64,000 nt of DNA from Adiantum capillus-veneris. Its lineage: Eukaryota > Streptophyta > Polypodiopsida > Polypodiales > Pteridaceae. Position numbers and translations under genes: made by a program. Of this stretch, positions 1 to 10,500 are shown one piece after another. Below the pieces are notes generated by a model. That model was not told the DNA's origin. It made no database searches and saw only the letters and a list, made by a program, of their open reading frames with translations. The stretch spans positions 91,419,747 through 91,483,746 of the forward strand of contig CM043954.1 in NCBI GenBank assembly GCA_014529385.2, written 5' to 3'. The number at the start of each line of letters is the position of its first letter. Within the stretch, counting starts at the first letter, position 1.

Positions 1-1463
1 ACTTCTTACTTTTGAATGTGTTCTTCTTATCATAAACTTTGAAGTCTAAGGTGTTGCCTCTACTTGTTTTGTAGTGCTTGGCACAAAGGTTGCTTTTATG
101 CACAAATAGTGAAAGGCTGCAGGTTAGAGAGGCCAAGTGTCACCACTTTTCCTCTAAAACAATCTTCTTTGTTACATCTTGCAGGCAAGTGCTTCAAATC
201 CATGCTTATTAGGAGTGGTAGTCTCATCCTAATGTATATTTCTATATTGTTTATTCCCAGCTAGATAGAAATACTTGCAAATTTGTACAACATATACTTA
301 ACAAGTGTCTTCATTATATAGCTTGCAAATGTTGAATTCATACATGTTTTTGTTACAAGGTGACCTCTTGCTATGCTAGTTGAGTGGCGTTGTTTGCAAG
401 AACGGCTCAAGGAACTGGCATAACATGAAGCTTTTACGGTGGCACAAAGCTCTCCTCAGCGGCAATGTGGCTCCCACTACACCAAAAATCATTATGCTGA
501 CATGAAGAGATCCCTAGTAGGACAATGCAAAAACTTTTCATCAGCAGCAACACGCTCTTTCCTAACATGAGGGCACTCCTACCAAAGATATTTTTATGTG
601 ATAGGTCACCCCAGGAGCATACCATGTCATGGAATGGATGTAAGAACTATGACCACACTACTCCTTGTAAAGTGTTCACAGATGTATGTTTATCAAAGTT
701 AATGAGAAGAAATTTGGACTTTTTTGTTTGTTGATGTGTAAGAGCACTCTAGGTCTACCATATTTTAGATTGTTTGATAAGTTAAATAAAATTTGTAGTC
801 ATTTAAAGTGTAAGTTTGTTTTTGTTTGGTAAGATTGTACATGAGAAGACATAATAAAGTATAAGAGATCTTGACGGAATAAGCCTCGATTAGATTCCTA
901 CCATGCACTCGTGACACCAGACCTCTCCTTGAACCTTTTGATTTCTATCATTGTGGGAAGTCTAAGGGTGGTCTATTTTTAAATTTTTAGCAATAAATTT
1001 TTTAAAAAGGAAATTTTGGTTATTTTAAAGTTTGTACACAGTTTAGGAGTTCATTCTGATTGTTTTCCTTCAGTTTCAATTTTTGATCGAGGGCACTCCT
1101 TGGAAGCCACTTTTGAAGGTGTTAGGGTGAAATTTGGAGAAAGTTTTGTATGTAGGAAATGCAATCCTTAACACAATAAAAAACATTGGTTCTCTGAGTA
1201 TTTTCAGATTCCATGGTTTTAATGCCCGTTCGAGCCCGTAGATTAAGGAAAAAGTAAGAAATGTCTGTTTTACATCATTTTTTAAGAAATTGCCAACTTG
1301 CACATTGATTTTTGGAAAATCCGAGTAGGATATGATTTTTTTGCATCACACGATAGGCAAAGAGCGCGACGAGATGAACAAATTTATGTGAGACAAGCCC
1401 AGACAGATTCAGAGCCAATTGAACACAAGAAGCTCTTGAAAACAGCCTAAAAGTCCAACACTT
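1..1463. other. Anonymous AT-rich DNA, no gene seen
   Basis: Only short reading frames without recognisable motifs occur on either strand. I see no splice-bounded exon, no repeat unit and no RNA gene. It is most simply read as intergenic or decayed repeat sequence. Confidence 0.5.
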
Positions 1464-1483
1464 AAAAAAAAAAAAAAAAAAAA
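1464..1483. repeat. Poly-A tract (20 A)
   Basis: An uninterrupted run of 20 A lies just left of the foldback element. It could be a retrocopy tail or simple slippage; nothing upstream supports a SINE or processed gene. Confidence 0.8.
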
Positions 1484-1502
1484 CTTACAACTTGAATTAT
1501 GA

Positions 1503-1697
1503 CCATGCATAAAAATAAATCTTGTACTTGTCATTTTAGGGCCCCAGGGACCCTCAACATGAGGGGCCACAAGGGCGCGCAAATCAGCCATCCAAATTTT
1601 TGGATGGCTGATTTGCGCGCCCTTGTGGCCCCTCATGTTGAGGGTCCCTGGGGCCCTAAAATGACAAGTACAGGCTTTTTTTGATGCATAGCCATGC
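1503..1697. repeat. Foldback element with a 74-bp perfect inverted repeat
   Basis: Positions 1523-1596 and 1599-1672 are exact reverse complements separated by 2 bases (TT). Weaker symmetry continues outward through an A-rich / T-rich stretch to ATGCAT-like words on both sides (near 1506 and 1683). The arms are GC-rich compared with the AT-rich surroundings. As RNA this would form a nearly loop-free 74-bp hairpin. Because of the symmetry, both strands carry almost the same open frame. There is no transposase. Likely a foldback/MITE-type element or a recent palindromic duplication of the unit that recurs at 1770-1880; the family is not recognised. Confidence 0.85.
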
Positions 1698-1769
1698 GAT
1701 AGAATTGGGAAAATTGATGTATTCATAGCAAACTCCCCCCCCCCCCACAATGGCAAATAGCTAAACATT

Positions 1770-1880
1770 GTATCATGCCATGCATTAAAAAAAGCTTGTA
1801 CTTGTCATTTTAGGGGCCCAGGGACCCTCAACAAGAGGGGCCACAAGGGCGCGCAAACTGCCCATCCAAATTTTTGCGCG
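1770..1880 (+). repeat. Third, single-arm copy of the foldback unit
   Basis: From CATGCATTAAAAAAAGC onward the sequence repeats the left arm of the 1503-1597 unit with a few substitutions, then diverges after the CCATCCAAATTTTT stretch. It lacks the opposing arm. It shows that the arm is a repeat unit in its own right, so the palindrome may have formed by inverted duplication. Confidence 0.8.
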
Positions 1881-2189
1881 TCTCGTTGCGCTTCAGGATT
1901 TGTTTATTTGTAAATCGGATCGGGTAGGCATGAGAGGTCTCTCGACGAGTGGCTTAGTTCAAACTTCGCAGCTACAGCCTGCACACCGGTTGTAAGATCG
2001 ATTGCGTGTGTTGCAAGTCTTTGTTTTGGAAATTATATGCCGTGCACTTTCAGATCTAGAATCTTCTTAATAAAATATATAAGCTACAAGTATACAGGAA
2101 GATTATATCTACACTGGAACAAGAAGAAAGGAAAATAAGAGATGCCCTCGTAGATTCTCTTTTTCTCTCCCTTTTTCTATTATGGACCC
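1881..2189. other. No feature seen
   Basis: Unique-looking DNA between the foldback unit and the first compound microsatellite; no frame, motif or repeat that I can support. Confidence 0.45.
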
Positions 2190-2207
2190 GCCTCTCTCTC
2201 TCTCTCA

Positions 2208-2240
<33 letters not shown>
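2190..2240. repeat. Compound microsatellite (TC)n(GC)n(AC)n
   Basis: Contiguous CT, GC and AC dinucleotide runs. The reading frame across it on the minus strand is only a repeat translation. Confidence 0.9.
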
Positions 2241-2241
<1 letters not shown>

Positions 2242-2335
2242 TATCTGACAATTCTTGGACTAAACCTTGGCCGACTTGCTCCCTCTTTGGTAATCTCATT
2301 CTCGCTATCTCCTGTGATAAGATGGAGGCCCTACA

Positions 2336-2376
2336 CTAACTTAGTAATAAGATGATTTTCCTGTGCCAAGATGGAG

Positions 2377-2431
<55 letters not shown>

Positions 2432-2645
2432 ACTTATCTTGACGACAGTGCCGACTTTTGTCCCCCACAAGAAAAGAGTTAACACCCCCACCCCCCCCCC
2501 CAAACACACACACACAACTTAGTAATAAGATGATTCTCTCGTGCCAAGATGGAGTATATACACACTCACACACTTATCTTGACGACAGTGCCGACTTTTG
2601 TCCCCCACAAGAAAAGAGTTAACACCAAACCCCCCCCCCCCGCCC
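2336..2645. repeat. About 180-bp tandem duplication containing (AC)n and poly-C
   Basis: The block starting AACTTAGTAATAAGATGATT near 2336 is repeated from 2516 with the same order of words (GCCAAGATGGAGTATA, AC run, CTTATCTTGACGACAGTGCC, CCCACAAGAAAAGAGTTAAC, C run). Copy 1 carries a long AC tract (about 2380-2446) that is short in copy 2, so the length difference lies mostly in the microsatellite. Confidence 0.85.
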
Positions 2646-2664
2646 ACACAACACACACACACAC

Positions 2665-3237
2665 ACATAGAATATAATTATTCTAAAGAAGAACCAAGCC
2701 ACGCATCCCTAGAAAGGCTATTTTATCCCGCAATCTAAAATTGGGTGATCTTTACATCATTAGTTCGAGAAAATAAAACAACCTAGTAGGTGGGGAACCC
2801 ACTCTTCAAAGACTAATAAAAGTAAGATTCAATGGTAGATCTATTTTCTCTTAAAGCAATACACACATTATATCTTCCTAGTTTATGTCCTTGACCTCAC
2901 GTTTTGGAGGATGTTGATAATGAGAGGCTTTAAATGTTGGTATGATGTGCAATACTACTGGGTCTAGCATTACTTTTATTAATTAATTAAGACCCGAGAT
3001 TCCTTCCAGCCCAAAAGGCTAGTCGATTTTGGCACTGAGATGTAACCTGGAGGGGATGCACACGCGGCATTCCCCCTCCTCCCATCCCCTTGTGCCCATC
3101 GGCTTGCAGCCTACGGGATGCGTGCTGTTGCTCCCTTCCCGGGACACCCATGCCTTCCTTCAGCCTGTTCGTCGTGCTCCATTCATAGCGCCACAGCTTG
3201 GCCTCACCAGGCGCCCCAGCTTGGCCTACCCACAAGA

Positions 3238-3239
<2 letters not shown>
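2665..3239. other. Anonymous DNA; GC-richer from about 3000
   Basis: 2665-2990 is AT-rich with no feature. From about 3000 the composition becomes C-rich. Overlapping frames through 3029-3797 exist on the plus strand but run into dinucleotide repeats and carry no domain. The C-rich part could be a decayed promoter or 5' leader; that is a guess. Confidence 0.35.

Positions 3240-3290
<51 letters not shown>
3240..3290. repeat. (GA)n microsatellite
   Basis: About 25 GA units without interruption. Confidence 0.95.
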
Positions 3291-3293
<3 letters not shown>

Positions 3294-3530
3294 TTGCGTT
3301 TGCCTCTACTGCTCCTGCACCTGGCTCCGCCTCAGGCTTGGCATTCACTGTCCCTGTTTGCAGAGGTCGCTATGTCCGCTGAGCACCCAATGGTTTTATC
3401 ACCACCATATAATAGGCATGCAGGCCTACCCTCGCCCACGTCCGTCGCGACACACACATGCATGGAGAGAGAGACAAGCATGCCTATCATGCTCGGCCTC
3501 AAAACCTGTATATACAAACACCTTGCAGAT

Positions 3531-3532
<2 letters not shown>

Positions 3533-3560
<28 letters not shown>
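3533..3560. repeat. (CT)n microsatellite
   Basis: About 13 CT units. Confidence 0.9.
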
Positions 3561-3561
<1 letters not shown>

Positions 3562-3972
3562 CCACATGCCCCCCAGCCCTCTTTTCCCTCAAAACCTCAA
3601 GGGCATCACCCAAGATACCCTTAAAACAAATGAAAAAAAGTCGTTTTCAGGACCTACTTGTGCACACTGGGAAAGATAAAATATCTTTGTGGGCCACGAG
3701 ACGGTCTTTGGACTTTTATTTTTGGTTAAAGAAAGTTAACCTTTTGAGTGAAGGTGAATGTTATCTCCATGAGGTGTTGCCCAAGAATATCATTTAATAG
3801 TCCAAAATAGAAAGGAAGGACATGTGAAGGCAGGTGTACACCGATACAAAAATGGTGAGTCACATGCATGCGCATAATCCCAAATTTAAGCAAAAAGCAT
3901 TCAATCCCAACCACTATACCTTGTTTTATTACACTGAACGCATTCATTTCTCTTTTGGCATCTACTTTTCCC

Positions 3973-3981
3973 CTCTCTCTC

Positions 3982-4041
<60 letters not shown>

Positions 4042-4052
4042 ACACACACATA
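3973..4052. repeat. Interrupted (CT)n followed by (CA)n
   Basis: CT run broken by CCC and TTT interruptions, ending in a short CA run. Confidence 0.9.
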
Positions 4053-4149
4053 CACACCATGATCTTTATCGATTGGAGTCAAAATTGTATTGCCTATACT
4101 CTCCTTTCTTGTGCTCCATATCTTTCATTACGGAAATCAGTAGCTATCG

Positions 4150-4265
<116 letters not shown>

Positions 4266-5060
4266 CGTACGTAAAGGTTTTGATAGGAGGTGCTACTTAT
4301 GCATTAGATGTCCTAATTACAAATGGTGGAATATCTTGGCCTTCAATGGAGAGAGCGGAAAACTCTAAGCTAATTGTTTTTGAACTATGTACGACCACTT
4401 TCCTACACACACATTGACACTCTCATCTACTTATGATGCAATGAAGTTGACGAAGAAGACATCATGTGATACAACACTCACAGACAATTTTTGATCAAGT
4501 AAGTGTTTGGTTATGTCATTGATTTTTCCTGAGGTAATGTTTTCATCATCAATGTTTTATAGAATTGTAGTCATTTCCTTGGGTGCCTTTCTCCAACACA
4601 CACTTCCCCGAGGTATTTATTAGTGAGTAAATAAGAGGCATACAATGCCCAACTTTTGAACAGAACATGGATGATTGCTTCACCATGAAGTTTAATTTTT
4701 ATGTATGGTTTTTCACACACATATCTTGGGTCATGATTTGTCTCTTTTGTGCTTCATACACATACACATGGACACACTCATAAACCAATGCTGCAAGTTT
4801 AGCAAACACTCACCCATATTCATAAATTTAATAACACAAACACACAAATCCTAGTTTCCAATATGAGTACACACACTAATTGTCTTGTACACACATTTTC
4901 CAGCTCACGTTTTGCACATTAGCCAGATCATAGTCCCTAAAGTTTTACACATTAATCCTTTAACTTGTTTCACAAATACAAGTACAACACATGTGAATAT
5001 TCTTATTTGGACGAAGGTGAACCTTAGAGTATATATATTTCCACCTTGTATAGTCCTAAG
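4266..5060. other. No gene seen
   Basis: AT-rich DNA with scattered short CACACA words; no frame with a recognisable domain. Confidence 0.4.
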
Positions 5061-5075
5061 GGTTTGTTTCCGCAG

Positions 5076-5317
5076 GTTCTACAGGTGTGACAAGGATGAC
5101 AACTGGTTCCAGTGTCGACGCCTGTAATACGCATCAACATAGATGGTTATTTACCCTGTGTTTTTGCATGGATACAGGTAACAGCTGGATCCTTCTCCAT
5201 GTAGATGTAGTGGAAGCTCATCCCAAAGGGTGGACACACAGAGATACAACATTAAGATATCAATTTGTAATGATCAAAGATCAAATTTTTGATCTGAATA
5301 ATTGTATTATTCATTAG
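5076..5317 (+). other. Possible relic of a host exon pair
   Basis: A pyrimidine-rich stretch ending TTTCCGCAG is a fair splice acceptor. It is followed by a short frame with Cys/Trp-rich content (YRCDKDDNWFQCRRL, to 5127). A second short open stretch follows a GATACAG|GTAAC word and runs to 5317. The family is not recognised, the first frame ends in a stop at once, and no further exons are found, so this may be coincidence. Confidence 0.15.
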
Positions 5318-5462
5318 ATACAGAATGTTGTATTGTTGCATATGAAATGTTAATTGAGTTTTATGACATTTTGTTTCAAAATATTGTTATTTAATATATT
5401 ATTTAATACAATTGTCTAAGTATGGTTCAAATATGAAGGGATTTTTTATACTTAAACATATA

Positions 5463-5523
<61 letters not shown>

Positions 5524-5575
5524 AGCAGAAGACGCTAGCTCTCTCTCCACCCCCCCCTCCCTCCTCTCTCTCTCT
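5463..5575. repeat. (AC)n microsatellite and C/T-rich tract
   Basis: About 29 AC units followed, after a short spacer, by a C-run and CT repeats, immediately left of the G1 insertion site. Confidence 0.9.
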
Positions 5576-5591
5576 CAAAAGCCTCAGAATG

Positions 5592-7145
5592 TGTAATGGA
5601 AATGGCCTATTAACTTTGAGAGTAGCAGAAATTAGAGAAAGTACGTTTGTGAAATTACTTTGTGAGCATAGAGGGTGAACTTAATTGATGGTAGCAACAT
5701 AAAGATAGCATTTAGTTAACTTGGCATGAACAATACTTTTGCAAGGGAGAGAGTTTAGAGAACATGACAACAGTTGAGGACCGGATTTATGCAGAGCCCA
5801 TCCCCCCTCCAATAGGCATTTGTATTATAGTTTTTCCCATTAAGAGAGACTTGGTACAATACAATCTTTGTGCTCCTTGTGACCTAGGTGATGCAATGAA
5901 GATGGAAAGCTTCATGCATCACGAACATAACATAAACTTTGTGGAAAACATTAACTATCCCAAGCCTCAGTCCCAAGGCCTCAAACACCTTCGAAGGTGG
6001 AGAGAGCTAGCGGGGAATGAGGGTAGGGAAGAGGAAGATGAAACATTTCATAGGAGAAAAGAATTAATTTCTCACTTATCATCACTCTTCTTTCTAGCAT
6101 ACATAATAGCATAGTAATGAAGATGGAGAAGATGGAAAGCTTAAGCATTGAAGCATGGCTCTTGGTTGGATTTGCATTCCATAGCCAAGAGTGTTGGTGT
6201 AGGCTCTCAACTTCTCTACTAGCTTGGAGAAGGAGATGGAGCTCTTGCACTTTGCACCTCACACAATGAGAGTGTGTGTGAAGAGTATACCTCTCAAGCA
6301 TGCCCCCTACTTGCTTTGGTCGACCCCCACTTCTAGCACAAGCTTGAAGCTCATTGGACCCCTGCAAGCCTGGCACGATGCATATCAAGCAAGCATGATA
6401 GCCTTGGGACAAGTGTCCCCCTTTCCCCTTTGAGAGAGAGGACTTGATAAATAAAAAATAATAATAATTAAATCTACTAATTTATCATTGGACCCCTTGG
6501 AAGGCCAACCAATAGGCTTTAGGCACACCATGAGGGCAACATGAGGAGGAGCTTGACAAGTGTCCCTTTTGCTTTCTTTGTACCAAGCTTTCCTTGTGTG
6601 AGGGTGTGTGTGTTCCACATCTCCCTAGATTTAGGGCTCGCCCCCTCTCTTGTAGGGATGGGATTTGAATTTTTGGACACCTTAGTCAGCAAGCATGACA
6701 AAGTTCCTCAAGCCTGGGTAGTGTTCCCACAAGCACCTTAGGCTCCCTAGTCGACAAGCACGATAAGCACATCAAGCATCTTAGTCATCAAGCACGACAA
6801 GCACCTCAAGCACCTTAGTCATCAAGCACGACAAGCACCTCAAGTTTGGGCCCGGTTCCCACCTCAAGCTTAGCCCTAGCTTTCTGGTTAAAGGACTTTT
6901 TAACACTAACCTTTGGAGGTCTTTAATGAAGCTAACCCTAAGGTCTTTTAAGCTCCATTAGCTATCCTTGCTCTTTGACATGCCATCTCTCATTTGGACC
7001 CCTTTACCATTTTCCCCGTGTTGAGATAGATGTGAAGGCACTTGTCTATATTCTAACCCTTGTTCCCGTTTATTCTCCCACATTAAATGACCAATTTAAT
7101 ATGAGAAAATCATTTGGGGGGTGTTACGTATTATATTTTATGACG
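5592..7145 (-). repeat. G1 3' LTR
   Basis: Begins TGTAATGG on the plus strand and ends near TTTTATGAC(G). Aligns over its length with 14276-16144. Contains the LTR minisatellite near 6740-6850. The final base is changed from the TGACA ending seen in other copies. Confidence 0.9.
6740..6850. repeat. LTR-internal minisatellite
   Basis: Degenerate units built from AAGCACGACAAGCACCTC and ACCTTAGTCATC occur in tandem. The same words recur in the other LTRs of this family (15560-15850, 57369-57490, 63680-63760 as the reverse complement) with different copy numbers. Confidence 0.8.
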
Positions 7146-7148
7146 TAA

Positions 7149-7183
7149 CCTCTCTCTTGAAATCATAGTCGTCCTCGACTATG
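7149..7183 (-). other. G1 polypurine tract with adjacent 8-bp hairpin
   Basis: On the minus strand AAGAGAGAGG (7149-7158) abuts the 3' LTR, the usual position of the plus-strand primer. Just upstream, 7164-7183 is CATAGTCG-TCCT-CGACTATG, a perfect 8-bp stem with a 4-base loop. The same hairpin and purine tract occur in G3 at 63387-63421. Confidence 0.8.
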
Positions 7184-7540
7184 AGGTAGAAGAGATAAAG
7201 CCTTAGTAATTAGTCAATCTTGCTTATCAGATAGAGGATCCCTTTTTACCCTACGACATCTTTCCAAGATGGATGACTAATCCATTTGGTGCTTGGGAGC
7301 CATAGCTGCTGCAAGCATGTCTACTCTTTAGTCCATTTCATTCTCTCAAGTAGAGTTACAAATTCTACTTGGTGTTTGAGAGACGTCGTCATCACAAACA
7401 TGATTCTAAGCATGTATACTATTTAAATCTGTGCACAATAAAAAAAAGAGAATTAGTCTTATAAGACAAAAACATTGATCATTTGAAAGACATTTGTTCA
7501 TTTGCTTACTCTAGTGTAGTATTGTAAGCATTGACAAGGT

Positions 7541-10500
7541 TCATACTATCCTTAAGATGTATTCCTTGCATCCATCTATCATGTTTAAAAGGATAATTTT
7601 TGAACCTAATAAGATACCGTCGGATAATGTTACCATGTCGTAGTACCTTGTCTTCATGCTGAAGGATAGCTTCCAGTTGTAGCACCTCTTTTGGTCTTTG
7701 ATTTCGGAAGGGTCTTCAATAATTGGTTCACTTGGTGGCTCTCCTTTATAGGGCTTAAATAGGCTCACCTGAAAAGCTTTGTGTATGAGCCAATGGTTGG
7801 GCAACTTGAGTTGATAAGCCATCTCATTGATGGGCTTCAAGGTTTGGAAAGGACTATAGTATTTTTTTGCTAGCTTAGCATAATACTTTTGATGGCCCGT
7901 AGAATTTTTGCTCTTCATTTGCCTCAATCGAGCCTTAGGAAACTTAAGTAAGACCCAATCATTATCTTTGAACATTAAGACCCTTATGTGCTTGTCAGAA
8001 GTAGCTTTTTGCCTTTGTTGAGAGATGGATATAGCATTCTTAATCTTTTGAAAAGATTCTTGTAGGTCATGGCTATACTCATCGGCAACAAAGATCTTCC
8101 CATGTACTTTAAGTAGCAAGGGACTTTTAGGTCTTCCCTCAATAATTTCAAAAGGTGCTTTTCCTGTAGAAGTATGTACAATATTATTGTATGCATACTC
8201 TACAAGAGGTAAGTACTTTTCCCATTGTGAGCGTTGATCTACTTATGTAACATAAGTCTTTAGTAGATTGAGTATTGTAAGATTGGCTATCTTGTTCCTA
8301 GATTTTCAAAGAGACCTTTCGAGAAATTACTGGTCATTCTAGGATCTAATGGATGCTGGAAATCCATGGTGTTTGAAAATCTTTGATATGAAGAGAGTTG
8401 CCATTTGGTGTGCCTTAATAGTCTTTTTGAAAGGAATAAAGTGTGCTTGCTTGCTAAACCTGTCGACTATTGTCCATATCCCTGTATTCCCATGGATAGA
8501 CTTGGGTAATCCAAAGATGAAATCCATGGATATACTCTCCCATGGTGAATTTGGGATAGGAAATGGCTGTAGTAATTCAGGTTGCTTCCCTCTATCATAC
8601 TTGACCTTTGGCATACTACACATTTTAAAACATACTCTTGTATTTCCATTTTCATAGTAGGCCAATAGAAGTACATTTCTACTCCTCGGAGAGTAGGCTG
8701 AATGCCTCTATGTCTTGCATAGGGAGGAGCATGGGATTCATACATGAATTTCTCACAAAGAGAGTGTGGTAACACATAGCCTATTGCCGTGGAGAAGATA
8801 ACCATTTTGCAAGGTGAATGGTTCCTCTTTCTTCCCCAAAGCAAGGGCTGACATTACATATTTAAAGTCAGGGTCAGTGGCATACTCATCTATCATAGAA
8901 GATAGATAATTGTGAGTTGCTATAGACACCGCATTAACTTTTGGTCGTTGTGAAAGTGCATCGGCCACTTGATTGTGCTTACCAGAAATGTGAGCAATAT
9001 GAAAATTAAATTGCAAAAGAAAATTTATCCACCTCATTTGTTTGTCGGAAAGCTTTGTTTGCATCATGAAGTACTTGAGACTTTGATGGTTTGATTGTAA
9101 AACAAATGGAGCCCCCAATAAATAGTGCTTCCATGTGTCTAGGGCATGTAGAACAACTAAAAGCTCTTTCTCATAAATTCCTAAGACCCGTTCATCTGTA
9201 TTGACCCTTTCGCTCTGATATGCTGTCATAATAATCAATATCTAATTCTCCTGAATGATTTTCTCATATTAAATTGATCATTTAATGTGGGGAAGTGCCA
9301 GGGGAGAAAAAGCTAGAATATTGGTTAAGCTAGCAGACTGGCCACAATAGGGATCCAAAGGGGGGGCCATCTGCAAAAGAGCCATGTGCAACAATGGGCT
9401 AAAAAGACCCTAAGGTTCAGCCCATTAAAACTTCCAAAATGCTAAGGTTCCAAAATTCAAAGGTTGTGTCCAAAGGGTTAAAGCTTAGGGGAAATTGGAT
9501 GCTTTGTGGGCTCTCCAAATTCAATGCACATCCCTACATGGGAGGGGGCGAGCCCTTCTTCTAGGGGATGAGAGAGAAAGCCACACACACACACACACAC
9601 AAGCCCCTTTACACAAAGGGAATTAGGGACACATGTCAACTCCCTAGCCCAGATGCCCACAAGGTGTGCCCAATTCCTATTGGATGACCCTTGAAGTGGA
9701 CCAATGAGAATTAAGCTAGAGTAAATCTAGTTTAATTAATTTAAAAACATTTAATAAAAGAAACCAATAAGAATTAAGTCTCCTAGAAGACTATTGGGCA
9801 GTCTCCCAAAGGGTCCAATGAGCATTCAGGAGCCCCATGGCTTGCTTGATTCCTATTGGCCAGGAGGCAAAGGGGTCCAATGAGAGTTTAATTTAATTAT
9901 TTAATTACCTCAAGCTCTCACAAAAGGGGAAAGGGGGACACATGTCAGAAGGCTATCACTTATGCTGCTTAATTGTAATTGGCTTGACTTGGAGAGGGCC
10001 AATGAGGCCGCAGGAAGAGCAAATAGCAAGGGGGCTCGCCCAAGAGAGAGAGGGGACTGATTTTTGCTTGGCATTATCACACACACACTCACACAATCTC
10101 ATGTGTGAAGAAAGAGAAGACTATCTCTTCCCAAGCTTTAATGGAGAACTCATCACATACTCCAAGCTTGTGAGATAGAAGCCTACATCAATACTCTCTT
10201 GGCATGTGGATGCAAATCCAACCAAGAGCCAAGCTTCAATGCATGCTCATCTTCTCTACCAAGCTAATTACTAAGCTAAGCTATGCTAATATGAGTGATT
10301 ATGTGAGGAGATGTACATCTTTCTCGTAAGATATTCCTTCTTCCTCTCAATCTACTCTCATACCCTGCTAGCTCTCACCATCTTCGAAGGTGTGTGAGGT
10401 CTTGGGTCTGAGAACGGGGATAATTCAAGTTGTGTTTGTTAAGTGTTTTGCTTAGTGTATGAAGCTTCCATCTTCATTGCACTAGCTAGTCTTGAAGGAA

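Noticed and set aside
5764-6114. 116-codon frame with relatives at 14443 and 19829
   Set aside because: All three lie in the same part of chromovirus LTRs, and the frame is not maintained to the same end in the copies.
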